A stretch of DNA of 64,000 nucleotides, from assembly GCF_035916755.1 (NCBI RefSeq), contig NZ_JAYWIX010000007.1:124001-188000 (forward strand), given 5' to 3'. Below the pieces are notes generated by a model that had not been told where the DNA came from, did not search any database, and saw nothing but the letters and a program-made list of their open reading frames with translations. Positions 44,081 to 53,378 of the stretch are shown one piece after another. Positions within the stretch are counted from its first letter, which is position 1, and every line of letters begins with the position of its first letter. The stretch is from Rothia sp035916755 (GTDB lineage: Bacteria; Actinomycetota; Actinomycetes; Actinomycetales; Micrococcaceae). The position numbers and the translations under genes were made by a program.

Positions 44081-44712
44081 TGCCCGCCAAAATCGTTCTT
44101 GCCACCCACAACCAGGGGAAACTACGCGAGTTCCGCGAGATGCTGCGCGGCGCTATCGAGGGGCTGGACGTTGACACCGAGGTGATCGACGCCGGTGCAG
44201 CAGGTGCCCCCGACGTGGTTGAATACGGCGTTACTTTTGCCCAGAACTCCCTCTTGAAGTCCCGCGCGGTAGCTGCGGCTACCGGCCTGATTGCTATTGC
44301 CGATGACTCAGGCCTGTCGGTCGACGTGCTGGGCGGTGCCCCCGGTATTTTCAGTGCCCGGTGGGCAGGCAAGCACGGGGACGATGAAGCCAACCTCAAC
44401 CTGCTTTTAGCGCAGCTATCGGATATCGCCGATGACCACCGCCGTGCCCGCTTTGTCTGCGCAGCCTCGATGGTTACCCCTGAAGGTATAGAGGCCGTGG
44501 AAGAGGGGGAGCTTGCCGGAACCCTGCTGCGCGAGCCCCGCGGCGAGGGCGGGTTCGGTTATGACCCGATCTTGGCAGCCGACGGTTTCACCGGCGAATA
44601 CGCTGGCCTCTCCTGCGCCCAGGTGCCCGCTGATGTCAAAAATGCCATCAGCCACCGGAGCCAGGCCCTAACCAAGCTTCTTCCCCACCTACAGGCCGCC
44701 CTGGCCCAGTAA
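44080..44712 (+). CDS. rdgB: Non-canonical purine NTP pyrophosphatase
   Basis: 210 residues of the Ham1/RdgB family that removes ITP, dITP and XTP from nucleotide pools. The signature LATHNQGKLREFREM opens the protein; ADDSGLSVDVLGGAPG, GFGYDPI and SHRSQAL are all conserved. It is coupled to rph. An APH-like gene follows after 21 bases. Confidence 0.96.
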
Positions 44713-44733
44713 CAATCCTGTACGAGGTACCCT

Positions 44734-45615
44734 ATGGCAGCGCACCTTACACTCATTGAACAGATGAAGGCTCTTCCCGTGATCACGGCGGTAATGGAGC
44801 AAGCCGGTTTGAACATTCCCCGCGACCGCTGGGACGTCCGAACCACCGGCTCTGCCCACATCATCGTCAACATGGGGGCGGAGCTGAGTGTGCGTATCGC
44901 CAAAACCCAGCAAACCGGGCACCTGGTAGCCCGCCGCACCGAGATCCTGCGGCGGCTACCCCAGGACCTCCCCTTTGCGGTACCCCGGCCCATTACCCGG
45001 GTCATTACCCGAAACGGCTTCACCGCTGTAGGGCTAACCTGGATTAAGGGGGAGCCCCGGCTACAGGGCTCGGCCCCGCCCAAGCAGCTTGCCACCCTGG
45101 TCAAAGCTATCCACTCGGTAGATTTCAGCGGCTACGGTCCCTACCTCGACATGGTGCACGAGCACTGGGGCGGGCGCGATAACTGGGAGGTGCTCCTGCG
45201 CGAGCAGGTCGTACCCCAGCTGCTCACCGGCGCCCAGAAGGTAGCCCACGCAGCCATAGACCGGGTACTGGAGCTAGAACCCGCCCCACCGGTGCTGGTC
45301 CACGGCGACCTAGCCGGTCACAATATTCTCTGGAACGGCGATAAATTGGTTGGCGTTATCGACTGGGACCACGCCTCGGTAGGGGACGCAGCTGTTGACC
45401 ACGCCGCCCTGGGTAACTTCTACGGCTGGGATTCCCTCTCTAAAGCGCTCGATGAAGCCCAGTTGGAACGCGCCAAAATAGTGGCCCGCCTGCTACCCTT
45501 GCAGTCCCTGGCCTACACCATGCGCAACGGCATGGGCGGAGCTATCCAACGCCTGGCTGTGGAGCGCGCCGACGAATGGTACCTGGACCACCGCACCGAG
45601 GTGCTTGCAGCTTAA
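44734..45615 (+). CDS. Phosphotransferase of the aminoglycoside/choline kinase (APH) family
   Basis: 293 residues with the APH-type kinase fold. The catalytic motif VHGDLAGHNILW is near residue 189 and the metal-binding VIDWDHASVGDAAVDHAALG near 208. Such genes are common downstream of rph-rdgB in Micrococcaceae. Small-molecule phosphorylation is likely, but neither antibiotic resistance nor a natural substrate can be assigned. Confidence 0.8.
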   Translation: MAAHLTLIEQMKALPVITAVMEQAGLNIPRDRWDVRTTGSAHIIVNMGAELSVRIAKTQQTGHLVARRTEILRRLPQDLPFAVPRPITRVITRNGFTAVGLTWIKGEPRLQGSAPPKQLATLVKAIHSVDFSGYGPYLDMVHEHWGGRDNWEVLLREQVVPQLLTGAQKVAHAAIDRVLELEPAPPVLVHGDLAGHNILWNGDKLVGVIDWDHASVGDAAVDHAALGNFYGWDSLSKALDEAQLERAKIVARLLPLQSLAYTMRNGMGGAIQRLAVERADEWYLDHRTEVLAA

Positions 45616-45631
45616 GCACTCTAGGGAAAGT

Positions 45632-45738
45632 AGGGCAGGCAGGCTCACGCTCACTGCCGCCCCTCTCGCTGGTTCGCAGGCTCGCCAGATTCGCACCAGT
45701 CCCGCAGCCAGCAGTTTCGCTGCGAGCCTGCCTGCCCT
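45632..45738. repeat. 15-bp inverted repeat with structured 77-base loop
   Basis: AGGGCAGGCAGGCTC at 45632-45646 is the exact reverse complement of 45724-45738. The loop itself holds possible small stems such as CTGG/CCAG and GCAG/CTGC. It fills the gap between two convergent genes and probably ends both, though without T-tracts. Confidence 0.45.
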
Positions 45739-45756
45739 TGCTTCTGAACGGAAGTC

Positions 45757-46902
45757 TTACAACCCAAGCTGCTTAAACCAGGCCGCCTCAACCAGGTTCA
45801 GGGCTTCTGCGGCATCGGTAGCAGGGGCGAGGTCTGCCGGGAAAGCCGCGTCTCCCCAGAGCGCTCCGAGCAGGGATCCGACTAGAGCCCCAATGGAATC
45901 TGAATCGCCGGTGACAGCAATTGCCGCACCCAGGGCCTCACGCACTGCCTGCTTCTGGCTCAGCTTGCCAGCCGCGACGTCCGCCTCTGCCCGCAGGGCT
46001 AGGAAGAGGGCGTAGCCGAGCACCTCGGGGGCTACCAGGAGTTCGCCGAAGTGGGAGCGGGCGTCCGCCCCCTGCGCCTCTTGCTGAGCCAGGCGGACGG
46101 CGGTGCCCAGCGCCGTGCGGGTAAGCGCGGCATCGCCGGGTAGGGCCTGGCTTTGTTCCACCGTGCCTAGCCAGTTCAGCACCTGCTGAGTACAGGCTTC
46201 AAGCACACCGGGGCGGTGAGCCTGCCCGGCACTCTGGCTGGTGTTGCCCAACAGATAGCGAATTAGCAGGGCATAAGCGCTCGCCGAGATGATTGCCTCG
46301 GGGTGGCCGTGGGTGAGGGCCGCGGCGTGGGCGGATAGCTTGATGACGGTAGCGTCATCGGCAACCGGCAGGTAACCGAAGGGGGCAGAGCGCATGAGCG
46401 CCCCGGTGCCCAGGGCCTGCGGGTTGATGTTTTTAGAGATAAACTGCATTTCCCCCGTGGCAAGGGCTGCCAGGGTGGCCTTGCCCGGGCTCCGCTGCTG
46501 GCGCATCACCTGAAGCGTATCGAGGGGGCGGGGAAGGGAATAGGGTGCGGTCTCGGGTAGCGGGTGGCCGGTGCCGGTGTACCAGCGCAGGTAGGCTAGC
46601 CAGATGCAGGCCAGCTCGTCGGCTGCCTGACCCTCGTTGTTCCATTCCAGCACCTCGGTGAGCCCGTCGAGGGTTGCCAGGGTGAGCTGGGTGTCGTCTG
46701 AGATGAGCAGGGGTTCCTGGGCGATAGCCGCGATAAGGTCGGCTCCTGTACGCTCGCCCCAGTGCTCAGTAATCTGTTCTGCGGTGCTGGTCTCTAGGGG
46801 GTAGCCCAGGGCGTCCCCCAGGGCGGTACCCAGCAGGGAGCCGCGCAGGGCCGACCGGTAGGCGGGGGAGAGGGCATCGGGGGCAGGAAAAACAGAATTC
46901 AT
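45757..46902 (-). CDS. ADP-ribosylglycohydrolase family protein
   Basis: 381 residues from ATG 46902; an upstream in-frame start would overlap the divergent sbcD. The DraG/ARH fold is shown by GSLLGTALGDALGYPLE near the start, the metal-binding SDDTQLTLATL and the late GDSDSIGALVGSLLGALWG, so both metal sites are present. Family members remove ADP-ribose from proteins or nucleic acids. There is no ADP-ribosyltransferase nearby, so the substrate is unknown. It is divergent from sbcDC with 48 bases between. Confidence 0.88.
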   Translation of the reverse strand: MNSVFPAPDALSPAYRSALRGSLLGTALGDALGYPLETSTAEQITEHWGERTGADLIAAIAQEPLLISDDTQLTLATLDGLTEVLEWNNEGQAADELACIWLAYLRWYTGTGHPLPETAPYSLPRPLDTLQVMRQQRSPGKATLAALATGEMQFISKNINPQALGTGALMRSAPFGYLPVADDATVIKLSAHAAALTHGHPEAIISASAYALLIRYLLGNTSQSAGQAHRPGVLEACTQQVLNWLGTVEQSQALPGDAALTRTALGTAVRLAQQEAQGADARSHFGELLVAPEVLGYALFLALRAEADVAAGKLSQKQAVREALGAAIAVTGDSDSIGALVGSLLGALWGDAAFPADLAPATDAAEALNLVEAAWFKQLGL

Positions 46903-46950
46903 GCTCCCTATTCTAAAGCGGGGTAAGAGCGGGACCACTAAACTGGTGGT

Positions 46951-48096
46951 ATGCGTATCTTGCACACCTCAGACTGGCACCTGGGCCGAACCTTTCACGG
47001 TACCTCCCTGCACTCCTATGCCGAGCAGCTACTCGACGAGCTGGTGACTCTGGTTCAGGAACAGGGCATCGACGTGGTGCTGATTAGCGGGGACGTCTAT
47101 GATCAGGCCCAGCCCCGTATCGAGACCGTGCAGCTTTTCGACCGTACCCTGACCCGCCTGGTGCAGGTTGGAGCGCAGGTGGTAGCAACGAGCGGTAACC
47201 ACGATTCGGCTATTCGCCTGGGCTTTGGCTCTTCTTTGCTGAGTGCTGCGGGCGTGCACCTGGTGACCTCGCAAACCCAGGTGGGCCAACCCGTCCTGCT
47301 CTCCGCCGGGGGCGTTGAGGTGGCCTTTTATGGCATACCCTACCTAGAGCCGCGCCCGATTGCTGCACGCTGGGGCACCGAGGCTAGCCACGCGAGCGTG
47401 CTGGCTGAAGCCATGAGGAGGGTAGAAGAGGACGCCGCCACCCGCCAGGTTGCCGCCACGGTGGTGCTTGCCCACTGCTTTGCCACGGGTTCAGAGCCCT
47501 CAGAGTCAGAACGCGATATCTCGGTAGGCGGGGTACAGCAGGTGCAAGCGAGCACCTTTGCTGCTGCCAGCTACACAGCCCTGGGGCATCTGCACGGGCG
47601 GCAGAAAGTCACCGATACCGTCAGGTATTCCGGTTCTCTCCTGGCCTATTCTTTCAGCGAGCAAAACCACCGCAAGGGGGCCTGGATCATCGACGTAGCC
47701 CCTGACGGAACTACCGAGGTGAGCGAGCATACCTGGCAAACCCACCTGGTGCTCAAAACCCTCAAGGGTACCCTCAACGAGGTGCTTGCCGAAAGCACTG
47801 TGCAGGCCTACGGCCGGGCTTTTGTCAGTATTACCCTGACCGATGCTGAGCGCCCAGCCGCTGCCCTCGATAGGCTCAAAGTCCACTACGAGCACGTCCA
47901 GGAACTTTTCTTCGCCCCCGAAGGCGCTGAGAACCGCCCGGAGTACAGCTACCGCCGCACCCGCGAGAGCCAGAGCGTTCAGGCTATCTGCGAGTCCTTC
48001 TACGAGCACGTGCGCGGTCGTGCCCTCAACGAGGCTGAAACCACCTATCTCACCGACGTCCTAGACCAGGCCCGCACCAGGGGAGCAAGCGACTAA
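46951..48096 (+). CDS. sbcD: DNA repair exonuclease SbcD (Mre11-like)
   Basis: 381 residues. Nuclease subunit of SbcCD, which opens DNA ends and hairpins. Metal-binding motifs are intact: ILHTSDWHLG (1), LISGDVYD (2), TSGNHD (3), and LAHCFA plus LGHLHG (4 and 5). sbcC follows without a gap. Length is usual. Confidence 0.96.
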   Translation: MRILHTSDWHLGRTFHGTSLHSYAEQLLDELVTLVQEQGIDVVLISGDVYDQAQPRIETVQLFDRTLTRLVQVGAQVVATSGNHDSAIRLGFGSSLLSAAGVHLVTSQTQVGQPVLLSAGGVEVAFYGIPYLEPRPIAARWGTEASHASVLAEAMRRVEEDAATRQVAATVVLAHCFATGSEPSESERDISVGGVQQVQASTFAAASYTALGHLHGRQKVTDTVRYSGSLLAYSFSEQNHRKGAWIIDVAPDGTTEVSEHTWQTHLVLKTLKGTLNEVLAESTVQAYGRAFVSITLTDAERPAAALDRLKVHYEHVQELFFAPEGAENRPEYSYRRTRESQSVQAICESFYEHVRGRALNEAETTYLTDVLDQARTRGASD

Positions 48097-51000
48097 ATGC
48101 GAATTCACCGACTAGAACTGACCGCCTACGGCCCCTTCCCGGGAACCGTTACCATCGACTTTGACGACCTCAACCGAGAGGGCATCTTCCTGCTCAACGG
48201 CCCTACCGGCTCGGGCAAGTCATCTATTCTCGATGCCATCTGCTACGCCCTCTACGGCTCCACCTCATCGGGGCGCACCGACCTGAAATCCCGCTTCGCT
48301 GACCCCCACGTACAGCCCCGGGTGCTGCTGGATTGCACCATCGGCACTGACCGCTACCGGATCGACCGTAGCCCGGCCTACGAGCGCCCCAAGAAACGCG
48401 GTGAGGGCACTACTACTGAGCAGGCCAAAACTCTGATTGAGAAGTTTGATGCCGCCACCGGGAGCTGGGAACCAGACCCGGCTATCACCCGCCACAAGGA
48501 CGCCGGCGACTTCATGCTCTCTGCACTGGGCCTCAACGCCCAACAGTTTAACCAGGTCATGCTGCTGCCCCAGGGGCAGTTCCAGCGTTTCTTGGTCGCT
48601 ACCTCTGGGGAGCGGGAGCAGCTGCTCAAGCAGCTCTTTGGTACCGAGGACTTCGAGAAGGTACAGGACCTGCTCCACAGATACGCTAAGGACGCCGCCG
48701 CTGCAGCCGAGGCTGCCCAGCAGGACCTGCGGGTGTTAGAGCAGCGGGCAGAACGTGCCGAGCAGGCAGCCCGGGCTGACCAGGCGCAAGGTGCCCTGGG
48801 TCACGAGGCAAACAAAAGCACCGAAAGCTCTTCCGCTCCCGAAGACTCCGCGCCCGCTCCTGTAGCGGACCTACCCGACCACCTGCGCCAGGTACTCAGC
48901 CAGCTAGCAGATCTCATTCAGAGTCTAGAAGGGCAGCGGGATAAAACCGCCCACGACCTCGAAACACTGGCAAACGAGCACACCGAAACCGCCCAGCTGC
49001 AAAAAGATTGGGCCACCTTCCTCAAGCTCACCCAGGAACAGGAAACCCTGGCAAGTGAAGAGAGCCAGATAGCTGCTAGCCGCGCCCGCCTCGAAGAACA
49101 CCGGGTAGCTGCCGAGATTCTGCCTCGGGTAACAGCGGCTGAACAGGCAGCAACCGCCTATCAGCAGGCAGCAGACCGGGTAGAAACCCACCTGGGCAGC
49201 ACCCGCACGCTTCTGGCGTCCGCCCGGGAAAACCTCACCGAAACCGCCCTCGAATACGACCTGCTCACCCAAGCCCAGGACGCCCTCGAGACCACTTTCA
49301 CCGACGCGACCAGCCAGCAGCTGAGCGAATTCACCAGCGCCCACATCGACCAGCTCACCCGCTACCAGCAGGCAGAAAAAGACATCGCAAACCTGGCTGC
49401 TCAGGCACAGGCCAGCACCAGCAACCTCAAAGGCCTGACTACCCGCCGCACCCAGCTCACCCAGGCCCTGGAAGAAGCCCAGCAGAGCCTCACCCAGCAG
49501 CGTCAGGACTACGAGAAAACCGAGCAGGCTACCGCCCACGAAGAGGCTGCCCGCGCCCTGCTGGACCAGGCCAACGACCGGGTCACCGCCGCCGACCGCC
49601 TGACCCAGGCCCGCACCAACCTAGAAGCCGCCCAGCGGGCCTCCCAAGGGGCCGAAGAAAGCCGACGGAAGGCGTCCACCCACGCCGAAACCCTACAGCG
49701 CCAGCGCTTTGACGCCGCCGCCCAAATCCTGGCCGAAACCCTCACCGATGGCCAGCCCTGTAGCGTCTGTGGCTCCACAGACCACCCCGCCCCCGCCAGC
49801 TACGACCAGAACACCCCACCTGTTACCGAAGAAGCCCTCACCCTCGCCAAGTACCAGCGCGACGCGGCAGAAGTAGAAGCCCAACAGGCGCTCGCCGCCC
49901 TGAGCGCAGCCCAGAGCACCCTCGACCAGCTGGTAGAGCAGGGCACGCCTGAACCCGAAGAAGCCCGAGCAGCCCTAACCTCTGCCCAGGAGAACCTCAG
50001 CCAGGCCCAGGCCCAGGTCGCCCACCGCAGGGCCCTTGCCCAGCGCATCGCCACCGCCGAACAAACCCTCGGCACCAGCCGGGCAGCCCTGACCGAGGTC
50101 GAACGCCAGCACACGAGCGAAGAAGCCAAACTGCACCATCTCACCGCTCAGAGAGAAAGCCTTGAAACCGAGCTAGCGCCCCACCTCCAGGGCCCCGGCT
50201 TCGCCGACCGTATCGCCACCCTCAACCGGCTAGCCAGACAGCTACCCACCCTGCTCGCTGCCTACGCCGACCAGGAGCGGCAGGCCCAAGCCCAGGCGTC
50301 CGCCCAGGAAGAGCTGAACAGCGCTCTACAAGAAGCCCAGCTCAAGGACGCCCAGCAGGTAAAGATCCAGCTCCTCACCAAGACCCAGGCCAGCCAGCTA
50401 GAACAGCAGATCACCACCCACCGCGACCGCACCCTGGCGGTCACAGCCCAGCTCACTAGCCCCGCCCTGGCCGCCATCGCCCAGCTCCAGGCGGACGGCG
50501 GCCAGCCACCTGCCCCCGAACAGCTAGACCAGCTCAAGGCAGCAATTGCCCAGCTCAGCGCCCAGCGCGATAGCTTCATTAGCCATGCCACCCGACTGAC
50601 CGGTGCCCGCGAGGAACTGTACGAGGTGCTGAGCCTGCTCGAAACGACCCTAGAAAAGAGCCGCCTGCTACTGGAGGACGCCCACCTCAAACATGAACTC
50701 GCAGCGACCGCCACAGCAGCCCCCGGCAGCGATAACCGCTTGCACATGACGCTGACGTCCTATGTGCTGGCCTACCAGCTCGCCGAGGTCGCCGAGGCAG
50801 CCAGCGAGCACCTCGAAAAAATGACCCACGGCCGCTACCGCCTGGAACACACCGACCGGGCAGAGGGGCGCAACAAGAAATCCGGCCTGGCCATCGATAT
50901 CTTTGATACCTGGCACAACGCCAGCCGCCGCCCCGAAAGCCTCTCGGGCGGCGAAACCTTCATGGCCTCCCTGGCCCTGGCACTGGGGCTTGCCGACGTC

Positions 51001-51240
51001 GTGCAGCAGACTAACGGCGGTATCGACATCGATACCCTCTTCGTTGACGAAGGCTTCGGCTCTCTCGACGATGAAACCCTCGAAGAGGTCATGACCACCA
51101 TCGACTCCCTGCGCGAGCGCGGGCGAGTCATCGGTCTCATCTCGCATGTGGCCGAGATGAAGAACCGTATTAACAAGCACATCGTCCTTACAAGCTCGCC
51201 CCAGGGGTCATCCCTGGTGGCAGATGCAGGAGCAGCGTGA
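48097..51240 (+). CDS. sbcC: SMC-like ATPase SbcC (Rad50-like)
   Basis: 1047 residues. The N-terminal half of the ATPase has GPTGSGKSSILDAICYAL near residue 32; long coiled coils run to a zinc-hook CSVC (Cys555 and Cys558, in QPCSVCGSTDHPAP), and the C-terminal half carries the signature LSGGETFMASLALALGL and Walker B IDTLFVDEGFGSLD. The coiled-coil part is rich in Ala, Gln and Glu as expected. Start ATG lies directly after the sbcD stop, and its stop overlaps the next gene's GTG. Confidence 0.96.
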   Translation: MRIHRLELTAYGPFPGTVTIDFDDLNREGIFLLNGPTGSGKSSILDAICYALYGSTSSGRTDLKSRFADPHVQPRVLLDCTIGTDRYRIDRSPAYERPKKRGEGTTTEQAKTLIEKFDAATGSWEPDPAITRHKDAGDFMLSALGLNAQQFNQVMLLPQGQFQRFLVATSGEREQLLKQLFGTEDFEKVQDLLHRYAKDAAAAAEAAQQDLRVLEQRAERAEQAARADQAQGALGHEANKSTESSSAPEDSAPAPVADLPDHLRQVLSQLADLIQSLEGQRDKTAHDLETLANEHTETAQLQKDWATFLKLTQEQETLASEESQIAASRARLEEHRVAAEILPRVTAAEQAATAYQQAADRVETHLGSTRTLLASARENLTETALEYDLLTQAQDALETTFTDATSQQLSEFTSAHIDQLTRYQQAEKDIANLAAQAQASTSNLKGLTTRRTQLTQALEEAQQSLTQQRQDYEKTEQATAHEEAARALLDQANDRVTAADRLTQARTNLEAAQRASQGAEESRRKASTHAETLQRQRFDAAAQILAETLTDGQPCSVCGSTDHPAPASYDQNTPPVTEEALTLAKYQRDAAEVEAQQALAALSAAQSTLDQLVEQGTPEPEEARAALTSAQENLSQAQAQVAHRRALAQRIATAEQTLGTSRAALTEVERQHTSEEAKLHHLTAQRESLETELAPHLQGPGFADRIATLNRLARQLPTLLAAYADQERQAQAQASAQEELNSALQEAQLKDAQQVKIQLLTKTQASQLEQQITTHRDRTLAVTAQLTSPALAAIAQLQADGGQPPAPEQLDQLKAAIAQLSAQRDSFISHATRLTGAREELYEVLSLLETTLEKSRLLLEDAHLKHELAATATAAPGSDNRLHMTLTSYVLAYQLAEVAEAASEHLEKMTHGRYRLEHTDRAEGRNKKSGLAIDIFDTWHNASRRPESLSGGETFMASLALALGLADVVQQTNGGIDIDTLFVDEGFGSLDDETLEEVMTTIDSLRERGRVIGLISHVAEMKNRINKHIVLTSSPQGSSLVADAGAA

Positions 51241-52625
51241 GCCCCCACCGTAACCCCAAGAATCGCAGCTCTTCCCCCCGCACGGGGCTGGGCTACCGGC
51301 GTGATCGCCAGCGGCCCAGTAGCCCTGATCTGCGGAATAACCTGCGGGAGAGCGTCACTCGCCTGCGCATTTCAACCGAGTACGCCCGTACCCGTATCCG
51401 CGACCTGCTGCTGACCCACGGCTGGCGCTTCCTCTTCTTCTCCCTGCTCATGCGTCTGCCTGCGGCTATGGTGATGCTAGCGGTGATGATGATGCTGGCC
51501 GTGCAGAATAATGAGGCAACCCTCGGCGGGTACGCTGCCGGTACGGTGGGGCTGAGTGCTGCGCTGATGGTGCCGGTTTACCGGTCCATCTCTGAGCGCT
51601 GGGGCCAGCGAAGAATCTTCTTCGCTGTTACTGTGCTCAACATTCTGGCCCTGATGTGGCTGATGTTAGAGTCCCTGCGCTTTGCTGAGACCAGTAGCGG
51701 GTCTATCGGCCGCTTCCTCGCAGCCTGTGCGGTGACGGGTGTGAGCACCGTGCCGCTGGGGGCGATGATGCGAAGCTACTGGAGTGCCGAGTACCTCACC
51801 ACCAAGGACCGCCGTAAGCTCAACGCGTCCATTTCGCTTGAAACCATGTTTGACGTCATTGCCCTACCTGCCGGGGCCGTGATTGCCGGTATGACCACGG
51901 TCTTTTTGACGGCCCAGTCGGCCCTGTTTGCGGTGATTGTGCTTGATGTTCTTGGCCTGCTTATGCTGCTGTGGCGCCCGGAAAACCTGCCGGTTGAGAC
52001 CCGGGACGTCAGTGAGGGCAACCGCCGCAAGCCCCTGCGGGGCGTAAACCGCTCCCTGCTCTGGATACCCCAGCTGGGCACTATTTGCCTAGGCCTGTCG
52101 CTGGGCGCTACCCAGGCAGCTATCGTGGCCTATGCTATTTCAACCGACCAGATAGGCGTCACCGGCTTCTTGATTGCCCTCCTGGGCTTCTGCGCGGTGA
52201 TTTCTGCCCTGTTTGTGCTCTTTGAGTGCTTGCCCATGTTCGGGTGGGGGGCCTGGCTGGTGAGCGGGGTGTGCCTGACCCTCACCGCCATGACCCTGTC
52301 TCTGCCCACCTCAGCTGTGGGTATGGTGATTCCTCTGATCAGTGTGGGTCTTGCCTACGGTATTTGCCTGGTCACCATGGACTCAGTGGCCACCAGCCTC
52401 TCGGTACGTAAGAACCTGGACCTGGCTCTTTCTACCCTGCAGGCCTGTTCCCTGGGCGGTATCGCGGTGGGGTTCGTGTGGGCAGCCGATTTGAGTGGCT
52501 CCTATAGTTACCAGGTTGCCCTGATTATTCCTCTCATCGCCGCTGCGATCTACTTCTGCCTGGGGCATCTCTACGGGTTCTTGTGGCGTCGCACCTACGA
52601 GGAGCGCCTGGCCCTGCTGCCCTAG
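51237..52625 (+). CDS. Major facilitator superfamily-like membrane protein
   Basis: 462 residues. A basic 65-residue cytoplasmic N-terminus precedes about 12 membrane helices (from LLMRLPAAMVMLAVMMMLAVQ to AAIYFCLGHLYGF). The loop between the second and third helices, SERWGQRRIFFA, has the MFS motif A pattern. Start GTG 51237 overlaps the sbcC stop by four bases. Substrate unknown; a link to SbcCD function is not evident beyond co-transcription. Confidence 0.78.
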   Translation: MSPHRNPKNRSSSPRTGLGYRRDRQRPSSPDLRNNLRESVTRLRISTEYARTRIRDLLLTHGWRFLFFSLLMRLPAAMVMLAVMMMLAVQNNEATLGGYAAGTVGLSAALMVPVYRSISERWGQRRIFFAVTVLNILALMWLMLESLRFAETSSGSIGRFLAACAVTGVSTVPLGAMMRSYWSAEYLTTKDRRKLNASISLETMFDVIALPAGAVIAGMTTVFLTAQSALFAVIVLDVLGLLMLLWRPENLPVETRDVSEGNRRKPLRGVNRSLLWIPQLGTICLGLSLGATQAAIVAYAISTDQIGVTGFLIALLGFCAVISALFVLFECLPMFGWGAWLVSGVCLTLTAMTLSLPTSAVGMVIPLISVGLAYGICLVTMDSVATSLSVRKNLDLALSTLQACSLGGIAVGFVWAADLSGSYSYQVALIIPLIAAAIYFCLGHLYGFLWRRTYEERLALLP

Positions 52626-52650
52626 CGCATCCTCTCATCGCTCTAAGCAC

Positions 52651-52686
52651 AAGGGGCCCTACCGTCAGCTGACGGTAGGGCCCCTT
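52651..52686. terminator. 36-bp perfect palindrome between convergent genes
   Basis: The 18 bases at 52651-52668 (AAGGGGCCCTACCGTCAG) are the exact reverse complement of 52669-52686. It can form a strong cruciform or hairpin and probably terminates both the MFS gene and the opposing MBL gene. No T-tract. Confidence 0.7.
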
Positions 52687-52719
52687 AGCTATAGGTTGAT
52701 GGAGCGGACGCCCGCGCAG

Positions 52720-53367
52720 CTAGTGGCCGCGCTTGATCCAGTTTTCGAGTTCGGGGGCTTCTAGGCCGATGCCGGTGGAGTCCCCGTGGCCGGTGAGCAC
52801 AGCGGTGGATTCGGGCAGGGTCAAGAGCTTGGTTGAGATTGACTCGATGATGGTCTCGAAGCTGGAGAAGGAACGGCCGGTGGCGCCGGGGCCTCCATTG
52901 AAGAGGGTATCGCCCGAGAAGAGTACGCCCTCGCTGTTGTCCCAGGAGAGGGTGGGGGCGTAGAAGCAGACGGAGCCGGGGGAGTGGCCCGGGGTTGCCA
53001 AGACGTTCAGCTCGGTGGAACCGATGGTAATGGTATCGCCCTCTGCCAGGTCTTCATCGAAGTCCCAGGAGGGGTAGACCATCTCCCAGAGCGGACGGTC
53101 TGCCGGGTTGAGGTAGACCGGGGCGTCGAAGCGGTCGGCGGCTTCCTTAGCTGAGCGGATGTGGTCGTCGTGGGCGTGGGTCAGCAGGATTTTCTCAACG
53201 GTTCGCCCTGCAACCTTGGCAGAAATCTTATCGACGTTGTGGGCGGGGTCGATAATGACCACGGAAGTGTCGTTGCCGATAATCCAGACGTTGTTATCGA
53301 CCTCCCAGGTGCCCCCGTCCAGGGAAAAGGTGCCGGAAGTGATAACTCGTTCAATACGTTCTGTCAT
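52720..53367 (-). CDS. MBL-fold metallo-hydrolase (mycothiol-dependent formaldehyde pathway, Rv2260-like)
   Basis: 215 residues. A glyoxalase II-like metallo-beta-lactamase with the metal motif LTHAHDDH near residue 83, the ligand histidine in ATPGHSPGSVCFY and the last one in LTGHGDS. It is 11 bases downstream of the mycothiol dehydrogenase gene, the same pair as Rv2259-Rv2260 in mycobacteria. It may hydrolyse the S-formylmycothiol made by that enzyme; this is inferred from context. Confidence 0.88.
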   Translation of the reverse strand: MTERIERVITSGTFSLDGGTWEVDNNVWIIGNDTSVVIIDPAHNVDKISAKVAGRTVEKILLTHAHDDHIRSAKEAADRFDAPVYLNPADRPLWEMVYPSWDFDEDLAEGDTITIGSTELNVLATPGHSPGSVCFYAPTLSWDNSEGVLFSGDTLFNGGPGATGRSFSSFETIIESISTKLLTLPESTAVLTGHGDSTGIGLEAPELENWIKRGH

Positions 53368-53378
53368 GGTGATAACTC

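Noticed and set aside
44734..45615. Antibiotic-resistance phosphotransferase
   Set aside because: The APH-type fold is shared by many metabolic kinases; position after rph-rdgB and normal composition give no sign of an acquired resistance gene.
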